A DNA stretch of 34,787 bases from a virus: the IMG/VR virus record IMGVR_UViG_3300044701_000357, positions 1 to 34,787 of that record; one strand, 5' to 3'. Position numbers and translations under genes: made by a program. Below the pieces are notes generated by a model. The model saw nothing but the letters and a program-made list of their open reading frames with translations. It made no database searches and was not told the origin of the DNA. This document shows, piece after piece, positions 6,735 through 12,152 of the stretch (positions are counted from its first letter, which is position 1; the number at the start of each line of letters is the position of its first letter).

Positions 6735-7844
6735 CTAACCAAGCAAGTGATGGTTAGCGATAGACCACTTGGTCACTGTCTCGTTGTAGCGAGCCAGTCG
6801 AGCCAGCTTTGAGCGAAGCAAGATCACAAACCACAGCGTCTGGATCTCGACTTGCTTGATGCGATTGACAAACATCTGAAACTTGTTGAGCTTGTCCTGC
6901 GAGTCGATGTGATCGAGAGCCTGGAAGATCATCAGCAAGAGCGGCGCAGTGTCGTTCTCGTCTGGCATCTTGATGCCCATCGGATCTTTGATGATGTTGT
7001 CAAACTTCTCAACCTTAGACTCCATCTGTACGAACGCAGACATATCACGGCCACCCCTCTCGCCAATCGTGCCACACAAAAGCCCAAGCGTTACTGCTTC
7101 TGGCAGCTTCGCTCTGATGATGGCATCACATTTCTCTAGTGAACGCGGCGAGACAAAGGACATCGAAGGCTTGCTCGGATGAAATATGTACGGATTGTCC
7201 TGTTGATCTGGGTCAAGGTACGACTTCAGCATACGGGGGTAGACCGCTACCGTAGCCTTCACGATGGGGTGAATGTCTCTGTCCTGTGCCCATATCAACC
7301 ACTCCTGCATACTCGGCTTCTGCATCTTGACGATGGTCAAGCGATTGGCAGTGTGAGCTGGCAACACATCTCCAACACCATCACTGGAGTTGTTCGACGT
7401 AGCGAGCACATACGATCCTGGTGTAAGCGGCCTGTCACCGACCGTCTTCTCCAAATACATTCTGGTATAGATCGGTTGCAAGAGTTTGGGAACCTTCAGC
7501 GCCTCGTCGATAAGCACAACCTTGGGACGTGGGTTGTCAAGGTTGAACAGACTCGACACGTAGTACTCCATCGACTTAGTCGTATGGTTGGGTATCGCTG
7601 CGGCCAAGTCCATCATCTCTTTGTTGGGGCCATCGATGTAGACGTAGTCGTACTTGTCATCTTCAAAGTAGTCACCCACCTTGCGCCACTGATCGCCGAA
7701 CATCTCAGCGAGTCCACGCAGGATAGAAGTCTTGCCGCACCCAGGCTCGGATAAGACAAGGACAGTGTTGGTCTGGCCGATAGCGGCAATAGCTTCAGTG
7801 GTCTGGCTGATAGTCAGGGTTGGATAGGTTGTAATTGCAGACAT
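6735..7844 (-). CDS. MoxR/CobS-type AAA+ ATPase
   Basis: A 369-residue AAA+ ATPase. Walker A is SEPGCGKTS (Lys38; the first position is Ser where most relatives have Gly), Walker B is VVLIDEA (Asp113, Glu114), and sensor 1 is LATSNN (Asn151) followed by an ADVLPAH-like DVLPAHTANR segment. MoxR-family ATPases act as ring chaperones that insert cofactors or remodel protein complexes together with VWA proteins; the VWA partner is the next gene. A DUF3150 gene precedes it, an arrangement also seen in some other phages with CobS-like ATPases. The phage client is unknown. Confidence 0.88.
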   Translation of the reverse strand: MSAITTYPTLTISQTTEAIAAIGQTNTVLVLSEPGCGKTSILRGLAEMFGDQWRKVGDYFEDDKYDYVYIDGPNKEMMDLAAAIPNHTTKSMEYYVSSLFNLDNPRPKVVLIDEALKVPKLLQPIYTRMYLEKTVGDRPLTPGSYVLATSNNSSDGVGDVLPAHTANRLTIVKMQKPSMQEWLIWAQDRDIHPIVKATVAVYPRMLKSYLDPDQQDNPYIFHPSKPSMSFVSPRSLEKCDAIIRAKLPEAVTLGLLCGTIGERGGRDMSAFVQMESKVEKFDNIIKDPMGIKMPDENDTAPLLLMIFQALDHIDSQDKLNKFQMFVNRIKQVEIQTLWFVILLRSKLARLARYNETVTKWSIANHHLLG

Positions 7845-7891
7845 GATATTTACCTGTGTGATTAATGTTTAATGGTTGAGTGAACTGCTGA

Positions 7892-8770
7892 TTAAAACTT
7901 CATGCCAAACTTCGACAGGATGTCATCCATACCATCTTTGACTGTAGCCTTCACAGCCTCAGAGTCACGGATGTCTTCGGCGGTATAGTTCGCAAGCACC
8001 TGTCGAGCCTGCTTGCGGATCGCCTCGATCTTCGGATCTTCAATGATGTTAAATGTTGCCAAGGTATCAATCAGCTCCCTGGCCCCCTGTATCGTAGACT
8101 CGTACACCTTGGGTCTACGCTTACCCTCTTCTGGTTCCGAACAGGCATGAGCAATCCTCTCGATGTAGTCCAACAATTGTTCACACGATGCGGCCATGAT
8201 CTCGTGGATCTGATCGTTCGCTTGTTGTGAGTAGTACTGATTCATATCCTCAATGATCTCTTGAGCCACAGCACAACGGAAGTCTGCAACAGGCACAGGT
8301 GCAATAAACAGCTTCATGCTGAAGCGATTCCGTACCTCCTGCTCAGACGGGTACAAAGTCTTGTCAAACATCGTGCCCTGACTGAACGCCATCTGTGCAA
8401 CGATTGAGGGATAGTGTGCGACAAAGTCATCTACAAGTGTGGCATGTTCAGTCTCAAGGTCACGGTACTCGGCCTTGGTCTTTTCAAGGCGAGCCATTGG
8501 CAACAGTCGCTGACTGCCAGCCCAGTCGTAGCTCAAACGCTTGAGCCAGTTGTAGACAGACTGACGATGCATGAGAATCTTTTTGTGACGGGGATCACCA
8601 GCAAGCAGGTTCTGGATGAACTTGCCAGCCTCACGGTCAGCGTTCTTTGCTGACGTAATCTCATCAGAGACAGAGCGATCTTGTCTTGTCGCTGACCAGA
8701 CTTTCACCTCCACGTTAATGAGTAATGAGGCAGTCGCCAAAGAGATTAGATAATCGGGTTTCTTAAACAT
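7892..8770 (-). CDS. DUF3150 family protein
   Basis: A 292-residue protein whose N-terminus (LINVEVKVWSATRQDRSVSD, then EITSAKNADREAGKF) fits DUF3150, a family often encoded beside MoxR/CobS-type ATPases in phages. The protein is mostly helical and charged, with Cys in HACSEPEE and a C-terminal KDGMDDILSKFGMKF. Start ATG 8770 has CAGGA nine bases upstream. It is the first gene of the three-gene ATPase–VWA block and may be an adaptor or substrate of the ATPase. Biochemical function is not established for the family. Confidence 0.8.
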   Translation of the reverse strand: MFKKPDYLISLATASLLINVEVKVWSATRQDRSVSDEITSAKNADREAGKFIQNLLAGDPRHKKILMHRQSVYNWLKRLSYDWAGSQRLLPMARLEKTKAEYRDLETEHATLVDDFVAHYPSIVAQMAFSQGTMFDKTLYPSEQEVRNRFSMKLFIAPVPVADFRCAVAQEIIEDMNQYYSQQANDQIHEIMAASCEQLLDYIERIAHACSEPEEGKRRPKVYESTIQGARELIDTLATFNIIEDPKIEAIRKQARQVLANYTAEDIRDSEAVKATVKDGMDDILSKFGMKF

Positions 8771-8799
8771 GATAACTATTCCTGTGTGTAAATACTGTG

Positions 8800-8880
8800 T
8801 TAGATGATATTAAGACCAATGAGTAGAACTAAACAGACTGTAATAAAAAACATACCCCAACCAACTAGAACTTCACGCAC
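8800..8880 (-). CDS. Very small membrane protein, 26 aa
   Basis: A 26-residue frame, MREVLVGWGMFFITVCLVLL plus IGLNII, starting at GTG 8880 with a perfect GGAGG six bases upstream and overlapping the TGA of the preceding gene. Apart from its first residues it is a single membrane-spanning helix. The strong ribosome site, the coupled start and the hydrophobic content argue for a real gene rather than chance. Such tiny single-span phage proteins often bind host membrane complexes. The target cannot be guessed. Confidence 0.6.
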   Translation of the reverse strand: MREVLVGWGMFFITVCLVLLIGLNII

Positions 8881-9055
8881 TCGTTACCTCCTTTTCATCT
8901 ACAAATTTTACTTCAATATCTCCGTAAGCACTGTGAGAATTTGTAAGATACTCATCTATCATTTTATCCTCAGCAGAGTTCTTATCATATGCCTCTACTT
9001 CTACGTGCATCTGATACGTGACTGTTACTACGCCTTTGTATTTCCTTATTCCCAC
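8873..9055 (-). CDS. Hypothetical protein, 60 aa
   Basis: Starts at GTG 9055 with AAGGAG six bases upstream. MGIRKYKGVVTVTYQMHVEV followed by EAYDKNSAEDKMIDEYLTNS and IEVKFVDEKEV reads as a beta–helix–beta fold in which the strands alternate hydrophobic residues. No named family. It overlaps the upstream gene by 10 bases and its TGA overlaps the start of the 26-residue membrane gene, so the three are translated as a chain. Confidence 0.7.
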   Translation of the reverse strand: MGIRKYKGVVTVTYQMHVEVEAYDKNSAEDKMIDEYLTNSHSAYGDIEVKFVDEKEVTSA

Positions 9056-9249
9056 GGTTCTCTCCTTTCTTGGTAATGTGCATTGAGCACCATTTGAATA
9101 TCAAAACTGTTGCCGTACATGTCCATCTTGTGTTTGATTGCATACTCAAGGGCTTCCTTCTCGGTGTCGAAGAAGCCGTACACATCTGCGGGTTCGTGTG
9201 GGAAGTAATTGAGGATTACCCACTTGCCCGTTTCTTCGTCGTTTTCCAT
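9046..9249 (-). CDS. Hypothetical protein, 67 aa
   Basis: Starts at ATG 9249 with GGAGG six bases upstream. Residues 8-35 (GKWVILNYFPHEPADVYGFF, DTEKEALEYAI) look like a small beta–alpha domain in which a strand pair is followed by an amphipathic helix, a pattern seen in small phage regulatory or inhibitor proteins. No family recognised. The upstream spacer carries the same AACTGGAGGATGAAATG leader used before the DUF2591 gene. Confidence 0.7.
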   Translation of the reverse strand: MENDEETGKWVILNYFPHEPADVYGFFDTEKEALEYAIKHKMDMYGNSFDIQMVLNAHYQERREPWE

Positions 9250-9251
9250 TT

Positions 9252-9268
9252 CATCCTCCAGTTAATTG
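9252..9268 (-). repeat. Leader repeat, diverged copy
   Basis: On the minus strand this short spacer reads AATTAACTGGAGGATGAAATG into the start codon of the 67-residue gene. It shares the TTAACTGGAGGATGAAATG core with the leader of the DUF2591 gene. It contains the ribosome binding site. Confidence 0.5.
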
Positions 9269-9493
9269 CTAATCAAACTCTGCACCGTCGTAACATCCTG
9301 CAAAGAAATGCGGACCGACGAACGCTCGCACGTAACCCACAGCCCATCTGCGGGTTGGTTTAGAACAGTCTTGTCGCCACTCCTTGTCAAGGCGTGACGT
9401 GGGCCATTCACGCTTGGGTTTCTCTAGCGCCCACGCCAACATCTTTCGCACCGTGGTGCGTTTGTTCTTGTAAAACGTTTTCTTGGTTCTCAT
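9269..9493 (-). CDS. Basic hypothetical protein, 74 aa
   Basis: The frame is open to 9556, but ATG 9493 is chosen because GGAG lies six bases upstream and it forms an ATGA overlap with the 40-residue gene upstream. The protein is strikingly basic and Trp/Arg-rich (MRTKKTFYKNKRTTVRKMLA, RRWAVGYVRAFVGPHFFAGC), which suggests nucleic-acid or membrane binding. No family recognised. Confidence 0.65.
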   Translation of the reverse strand: MRTKKTFYKNKRTTVRKMLAWALEKPKREWPTSRLDKEWRQDCSKPTRRWAVGYVRAFVGPHFFAGCYDGAEFD

Positions 9494-9612
9494 TTCACGC
9501 TCCATGTGATGCGTTCGTTTAGGGCTTTGCGTTGTTTCCAGTAGGGCAGTGCCCACGCAAGGTTTGTCTCTACGACAATCAACTTTCTATTCGAATACAC
9601 ATACATCCTCAT
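9490..9612 (-). CDS. Very small basic protein, 40 aa
   Basis: A 40-residue frame beginning at ATG 9612 with AAGGAG five bases upstream and ending in a TGA that overlaps the next start. The protein (MRMYVYSNRKLIVVETNLAW, ALPYWKQRKALNERITWSVK) is aromatic and basic. Its start is one base downstream of the stop of the 96-residue gene. The ribosome site and coupling on both sides support it. No similarity recognised. Confidence 0.65.
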   Translation of the reverse strand: MRMYVYSNRKLIVVETNLAWALPYWKQRKALNERITWSVK

Positions 9613-9613
9613 T

Positions 9614-9904
9614 TCATCTCCTTGATGGTGCGGTCAGTGCAATTTCAGTCAGCTCGTCGCGCAGCTTGTACTCGTCGTCGTAGGTGAACCCCTCAAGCTC
9701 ATGCCAATACACGCGGTACTCGTCAGCCCTGTCGTAGCAGTGCATGATGCTGTACTGGTCAAGCTCGCAACGCAGTGCGTAACAGACACCTCGGTCGGCA
9801 TCCACCATGTATACAACCTCTGGGGTTATCTGCTTTGCGGCGATGCGTTGACCGTGCTCGGTGTAGCTTCGCCCACTGTTGAATTTGATTGTGTTGGTTT
9901 CCAT
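9614..9904 (-). CDS. Conserved hypothetical protein, 96 aa
   Basis: Start ATG 9904, with GGAA upstream in a leader nearly identical to that of the DUF2591 gene. The N-terminus KFNSGRSYTEHGQRIAAKQI followed by VVYMVDADRGVCYAL is a pattern I associate with small phage proteins ('nGRxYTxxGQRIxA … VxFVDxDRGI'). The C-terminus is acidic and helical. It is probably a small single-domain soluble protein; function unknown. Confidence 0.72.
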   Translation of the reverse strand: METNTIKFNSGRSYTEHGQRIAAKQITPEVVYMVDADRGVCYALRCELDQYSIMHCYDRADEYRVYWHELEGFTYDDEYKLRDELTEIALTAPSRR

Positions 9905-9931
9905 TTCACGTTCCAGTTAAATGTTATTTAA
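9905..9931 (-). repeat. Leader repeat (stop codon to ribosome site), copy 2
   Basis: On the minus strand the end of the DUF2591 gene and the spacer before the 96-residue gene read AAATAACATTTAACTGGA, including the TAA stop. The identical stretch precedes the DUF2591 gene. This looks like duplication of an intergenic translation-initiation module. Confidence 0.6.
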
Positions 9932-10301
9932 GAAGCTCGTCAGGCACGTCCACCTCATTGGTGAACTGATCGCACAAGTTTCTTGCGACATAGCACCTCA
10001 TCGCGGCAATCAAAGGGGTTGTGCCTTGGCCTTCTGATAGCATCACGCCGCCGAATCTCTTGTCTTCGTGCTGGATGTTGGCAACCCATGTGCCTTCTTC
10101 CACGCCCCATGTGCCGTCCCAGCGTATGAGTTCGATTCTCTCGCGTTCGATGATCGGGCCACCTTGTATCCACAAGGTTGAAGGCGACACCGGATACTCC
10201 CGCCCGTAGTCGTCGTAAGCAAAAGGGAAAGGCAAGTCGGCGTACTTTGCCACTGCCCAGTCGAGGGCAGCACCTGTTAGTTTGTATACCTTGATCTTCA
10301 T
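9924..10301 (-). CDS. DUF2591 family phage protein
   Basis: A 125-residue protein matching the DUF2591 family: LTGAALDWAVAKY at the N-terminus, YPVSPSTLWIQGGPIIERER in the middle, and TPLIAAMRCYVARNLCDQFT with a final VDVPDELL. The family is common in phages and prophages, always short, with no known activity. It appears complete. GGAGG precedes ATG 10301. It is the second gene of the minus-strand operon, immediately after a small zinc-ribbon protein. Confidence 0.88.
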   Translation of the reverse strand: MKIKVYKLTGAALDWAVAKYADLPFPFAYDDYGREYPVSPSTLWIQGGPIIERERIELIRWDGTWGVEEGTWVANIQHEDKRFGGVMLSEGQGTTPLIAAMRCYVARNLCDQFTNEVDVPDELLK

Positions 10302-10328
10302 TTCATCCTCCAGTTAAATGTTATTTAA
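10302..10328 (-). repeat. Leader repeat (stop codon to ribosome site), copy 1
   Basis: Same minus-strand AAATAACATTTAACTGGA stretch as at 9905-9931, here continuing into GGATGAAATG at the DUF2591 start. It joins the end of one gene with the ribosome site of the next. Confidence 0.6.
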
Positions 10329-10533
10329 CAAGGCCACCCTTGTTGTTGAGGCCAGCAAGCAGGTCTTTGCTCGTGATGAGCATGTAGTTGGATTTGTGCA
10401 TGGGGGCAACGCACCAGAGCTTGCGGGCTTCGATGCTGTTGAGTTCGCGGCAGTCCCAACAGATACCGTTGTGGGTGTCGATGGGGTCGAGCAGATCGTG
10501 GCCGCAGTCACGGCAGTGCATGTAACGGATCAT
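10321..10533 (-). CDS. Zinc-ribbon-like small protein, first gene of the early operon
   Basis: Start chosen at ATG 10533 (CAGGT seven bases upstream, as for the AAA+ gene) rather than 36 bases earlier. The 70 residues contain CRDCG (about 8-12) and CWDC (about 27-30), a pair of CxxC knuckles forming a zinc ribbon. The rest is a helical tail ending LAGLNNKGGLVK. As promoter-proximal gene, downstream of the strong-looking promoter at 10623-10650 and a leader hairpin, it should be among the earliest expressed. The role, possibly transcription- or RNA-related, is unproven. Confidence 0.75.
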   Translation of the reverse strand: MIRYMHCRDCGHDLLDPIDTHNGICWDCRELNSIEARKLWCVAPMHKSNYMLITSKDLLAGLNNKGGLVK

Positions 10534-10562
10534 AGTGTTTACCTGATAAGAGTTTGTGGGTG

Positions 10563-10594
10563 GATTCACGTGGGCGTGAATCGCTAACTACGCG
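10563..10594. repeat. Double palindrome element, copy 1 (in operon leader)
   Basis: GATTCACG-TGGG-CGTGAATC (8-bp stem) directly followed by an imperfect CGCTAACTACGCG. This copy lies between the early promoter and ATG 10533, so it will be transcribed as a leader hairpin. Four related copies occur up to 12927. Confidence 0.65.
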
Positions 10595-10622
10595 ACAACA
10601 ACTACTGCGGTACTACATTATT

Positions 10623-10650
10623 ATTATACCACAATTATGTTCTAACACAA
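10623..10650 (-). promoter_or_regulatory. Probable promoter of the minus-strand early operon
   Basis: On the minus strand TTGTGT (10645-10650) is followed after 16 bases by TATAAT (10623-10628), and the latter is preceded by TG-G, an extended -10. The predicted start near 10615 gives a leader of about 80 bases before ATG 10533. It is the only near-consensus promoter found directly upstream of the 27-gene operon. Confidence 0.7.
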
Positions 10651-10729
10651 GGCTTATAACTAAGTTTTTTCAGCAGAGGATTGGGGGCAATTAGCGTTCT
10701 GCATGTTCCAAGGAAAAAAGGGGGGTTGA

Positions 10730-11028
10730 GAACGTTGGAACGTTGACGTGCGAGTTTGTAAGTTATTGATTTAATTAAATAAAAAAGAGTATATTTATAA
10801 TATATATAGTAGTAGAGGGCCGCGTTCCAGCTTTTTAGGGTATAAGTCCCCTTTTGAGCAAAATTAGGGGCGGACGGGTTTTGCAATTGCCGAGGACGTT
10901 CCGATGCCTGACTCCAAACGGCGATCCCCCCTCATACCTCAAAAACCTGGAACGTTGGAACGTAACGCTGTAAGTACTTGATTTTAAAAGGCGAACAACG
11001 TTCCACGTTATAAAATTCACTCGAACGT
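10730..11028. repeat. Cluster of GAACGTT / AACGTTC motifs
   Basis: The short motif GAACGT or its complement occurs at 10730-10736, 10737-10744, 10823-10828, 10896-10902, 10949-10963 (two tandem), 10997-11009 and 11023-11028. Two places carry tandem GAACGTTGGAACGT followed by a similar TGTAAGT-N2-TTGATTTTA context, so larger units were duplicated. Between them lies an almost pure A/T tract (10761-10810). The arrangement resembles iterons plus a DNA-unwinding element. Confidence 0.55.
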
Positions 11029-11043
11029 GAATCGCTATTTAGC
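11015..11043. repeat. Double palindrome element, copy 2
   Basis: ATTCAC-N6-GTGAAT followed by GCTATTTAGC. Same order of the two palindromes as the other copies; the first loop is six bases instead of four. Confidence 0.6.
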
Positions 11044-11061
11044 AGAACGTAAAAAAGGGTG

Positions 11062-11090
11062 TTGACAAAATTTTATTTTGTATGTATGCT
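11062..11090 (+). promoter_or_regulatory. Plus-strand promoter inside a large palindrome
   Basis: TTGACA (perfect -35) at 11062-11067, 17-base spacer, TATGCT (-10) at 11085-11090. A start near 11097 would be followed within about 35 bases by the terminator at 11111-11132, so any product is a very short RNA. No gene follows on the plus strand. Confidence 0.5.
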
Positions 11091-11114
11091 TCGCTACGAA
11101 GCATACATACAAAA
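11076..11114. repeat. Perfect palindrome with 18-bp arms
   Basis: Arms 11076-11093 and 11097-11114 are exact inverted complements separated by CTA. The left arm contains the -10 of the promoter at 11062-11090. It could be an operator, a cruciform at an origin, or an RNA hairpin in the minus-strand sense. Confidence 0.75.
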
Positions 11115-11132
11115 CCCCGAAAGGGGTTTTTT
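11111..11132 (+). terminator. Rho-independent terminator, possibly bidirectional
   Basis: AAAACCCC-GAAA-GGGGTTTT followed by TT: a compact GC stem with a GAAA loop and T run. The complement carries TTTT after the stem, so it may also stop minus-strand transcripts coming from the cassettes at 11.3-13.3 kb. Confidence 0.75.
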
Positions 11133-11159
11133 CACGTCCGCGTGAAACGCTATTTAGCG
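11130..11159. repeat. Double palindrome element, copy 3
   Basis: TTTCACG-TCCG-CGTGAAA (7-bp stem) immediately followed by CGCTATTTAGCG. It begins in the T run of the preceding terminator. This is the most symmetrical copy of the first palindrome besides copy 1. Confidence 0.7.
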
Positions 11160-11165
11160 GGGTAC

Positions 11166-11227
11166 ATCAATTTAAAATGAAATCTGAGATAGTTAAATTT
11201 ATCAATTTAAAATGAAATCTCAGATAG
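11166..11227. repeat. Two 27-bp direct repeats, period 35
   Basis: Copies at 11166-11192 and 11201-11227 are identical except for one base, the centre of ATCT-G-AGAT versus ATCT-C-AGAT. Thus the single difference is a strand flip of a short palindrome. Both are AT-rich. Possible initiator or repressor sites. Confidence 0.75.
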
Positions 11228-11230
11228 CCA

Positions 11231-11271
11231 CGCACACACAGCGCGCCCACAGAAAAATAACTGGCTTCAAT
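11231..11271. repeat. Intercassette spacer repeat, copy 1
   Basis: A 33-41 base block whose plus-strand core is CACAGAAAAATAACTGGC, preceded by CGCACACACAGCGCGC. Related blocks lie at 12066-12102 and 12928-12969, each just outside the terminator of a minus-strand cassette gene. Confidence 0.7.
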
Positions 11272-11281
11272 TGACAAGGCC

Positions 11282-11315
11282 AAAAAAAAGTGCTACCCTG
11301 CTTGCAGGGTAGCAC
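11282..11315 (-). terminator. Terminator of the 208-aa cassette gene
   Basis: On the minus strand GTGCTACCCTGC-AA-GCAGGGTAGCAC (12-bp perfect stem, 11290-11315) is followed by eight T residues (11282-11289). It starts a few bases after the stop codon at 11323. Confidence 0.92.
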
Positions 11316-11322
11316 CGAAAGA

Positions 11323-11949
11323 TTACCTGACCGACCAGTATGCCGCGATTCTGCGTTTGGTCAGTTCAACATTGGCTGATGGGTCATTGCCACGGGCATC
11401 AGCATTACGGACACGTTCAAGCATGGTGTCCATTGCCTTCTTTTCAAACTCTGCGAAGGCTAAAGCCTGGACACGTTCAGCCTTTATGCCAGCCCTTTCT
11501 TTCCAAATCTTCTTAGCCTTGCTAATCAAATCACCTAGGCGATTTGATACGTAGGCGTTTGTGTCTGTTCTCAAACCTTGGATTAATTGGAACCTGACCT
11601 TGTCTGAGGTTTTCATCTCATTTAACATTTGCTGGGTTACAGCGAACGCCACGTTCACGTTTAACGCGAACTTTTCAACGTTCAACTTTTCTATTTCCTT
11701 GGCAGACTTTTCAACATAGTTGCCATCAACAATGGCGAACAACCTTTCAGGCTTGATTGTTTCCCCATAGTGAAGGATATAACCTTCACTGAGTTGATCG
11801 CGCTGTTCTTTTGTGAATTGATCGCCACGGGAAAGGTCAGGGTTGCCAAGGGTCGGGATCGAGGCCATTGCATACCTTGCAACATCTTCAAGATTGCTGT
11901 TGATTTTGGCCTGTTGATACCCTGCGTCACGCAATGATTTGATGTTCAT
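11323..11949 (-). CDS. Paralogous cassette protein A, 208 aa
   Basis: A soluble, mostly helical protein. It shares its whole length with the 219-residue product of 12153-12812: SLRD-GYQQ at the N-terminus, IPTLG near residue 33, SNR-GDLI-KAK-I, and VRNADARGND near the C-terminus. The pair therefore arose by duplication. It is a single-gene unit with its own promoter (11998-12026) and a strong terminator. I recall similar proteins in other phage genomes without function. Independent expression suggests a product needed in quantity, for instance a nucleic-acid-binding or host-modifying protein, but nothing in the sequence proves it. Confidence 0.82.
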   Translation of the reverse strand: MNIKSLRDAGYQQAKINSNLEDVARYAMASIPTLGNPDLSRGDQFTKEQRDQLSEGYILHYGETIKPERLFAIVDGNYVEKSAKEIEKLNVEKFALNVNVAFAVTQQMLNEMKTSDKVRFQLIQGLRTDTNAYVSNRLGDLISKAKKIWKERAGIKAERVQALAFAEFEKKAMDTMLERVRNADARGNDPSANVELTKRRIAAYWSVR

Positions 11950-11997
11950 AGTGTCATCCTAGAAAAAATCGGCCACGGGATTGTGTCCGATGAAATA

Positions 11998-12038
11998 CTT
12001 ATACCCTTGTCCGATGATGTTGTACAGCATTTCACGGT
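11998..12038 (-). promoter_or_regulatory. Cassette promoter of the 208-aa gene
   Basis: Minus strand: -35 TGTACA (12021-12026), 17-base spacer, -10 TATAAG (11998-12003), then TAT. A 12-base block ACCGTGAAATGC (12027-12038) abuts the -35. The same arrangement with identical spacing occurs at two other cassette promoters. Predicted leader about 41 bases. Confidence 0.72.
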
Positions 12039-12060
12039 GGCGTTAACCGCTAATTAGCGG
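12031..12060. repeat. Double palindrome element, copy 4
   Basis: TTCACG-GTGG-CGTTAA (one mismatch) followed by a perfect 14-base palindrome CCGCTAATTAGCGG (12047-12060). It overlaps the conserved block just upstream of the cassette -35. Confidence 0.68.
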
Positions 12061-12065
12061 CACGC

Positions 12066-12102
12066 TCGCACAGCACGCGCACAGAAAAATAACTGGCATC
12101 AA
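12066..12102. repeat. Intercassette spacer repeat, copy 2
   Basis: Plus-strand core CACAGAAAAATAACTGGC as in copy 1, preceded by CGCACAGCACGCG. It lies between the terminator of the 219-aa gene and the promoter element of the 208-aa gene. Confidence 0.7.
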
Positions 12103-12109
12103 TGGGGCC

Positions 12110-12145
12110 AAAAAAAGAGCAGCAAGGCCGAAGCCCTGCTGCTCT
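12110..12145 (-). terminator. Terminator of the 219-aa cassette gene
   Basis: Minus strand: AGAGCAGCAGGGC-TTCG-GCCTTGCTGCTCT with one mismatch and a stable TTCG loop, followed by seven T residues (12110-12116). It begins a few bases after the TAG at 12153. Confidence 0.9.
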
Positions 12146-12152
12146 AGTCTTA

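Larger units (their letters stand above)
10534..11322. other. Gene-free control region, candidate replication origin
   Basis: About 790 bases hold no credible gene. From right to left there are: an intercassette element, two 27-bp direct repeats (11166-11227), a double palindrome, a terminator (11111-11132), an 18-bp-arm palindrome over a promoter, another double palindrome, a cluster of GAACGTT-type motifs on both strands (10730-11028) around an AT-rich tract (10761-10810), and the early promoter. Iteron-like motifs beside an AT-rich stretch are typical of replication origins; no initiator gene is visible, so origin function is inference. Confidence 0.5.

Noticed and set aside
10841-10848. 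Plus-strand TATAAG resembling the cassette -10
   Set aside because: The bases at the -35 position (GGCCGC) do not resemble a -35 hexamer and the conserved 12-base block is missing.
10635-11020. Minus-strand reading frames of 61-83 residues in the gene-free region
   Set aside because: They have no ribosome sites, cover the repeat motifs, and their products have no protein-like pattern.
11166-11227. CRISPR array
   Set aside because: Only two repeats with an 8-base spacer and no cas genes; this is a direct-repeat control element.
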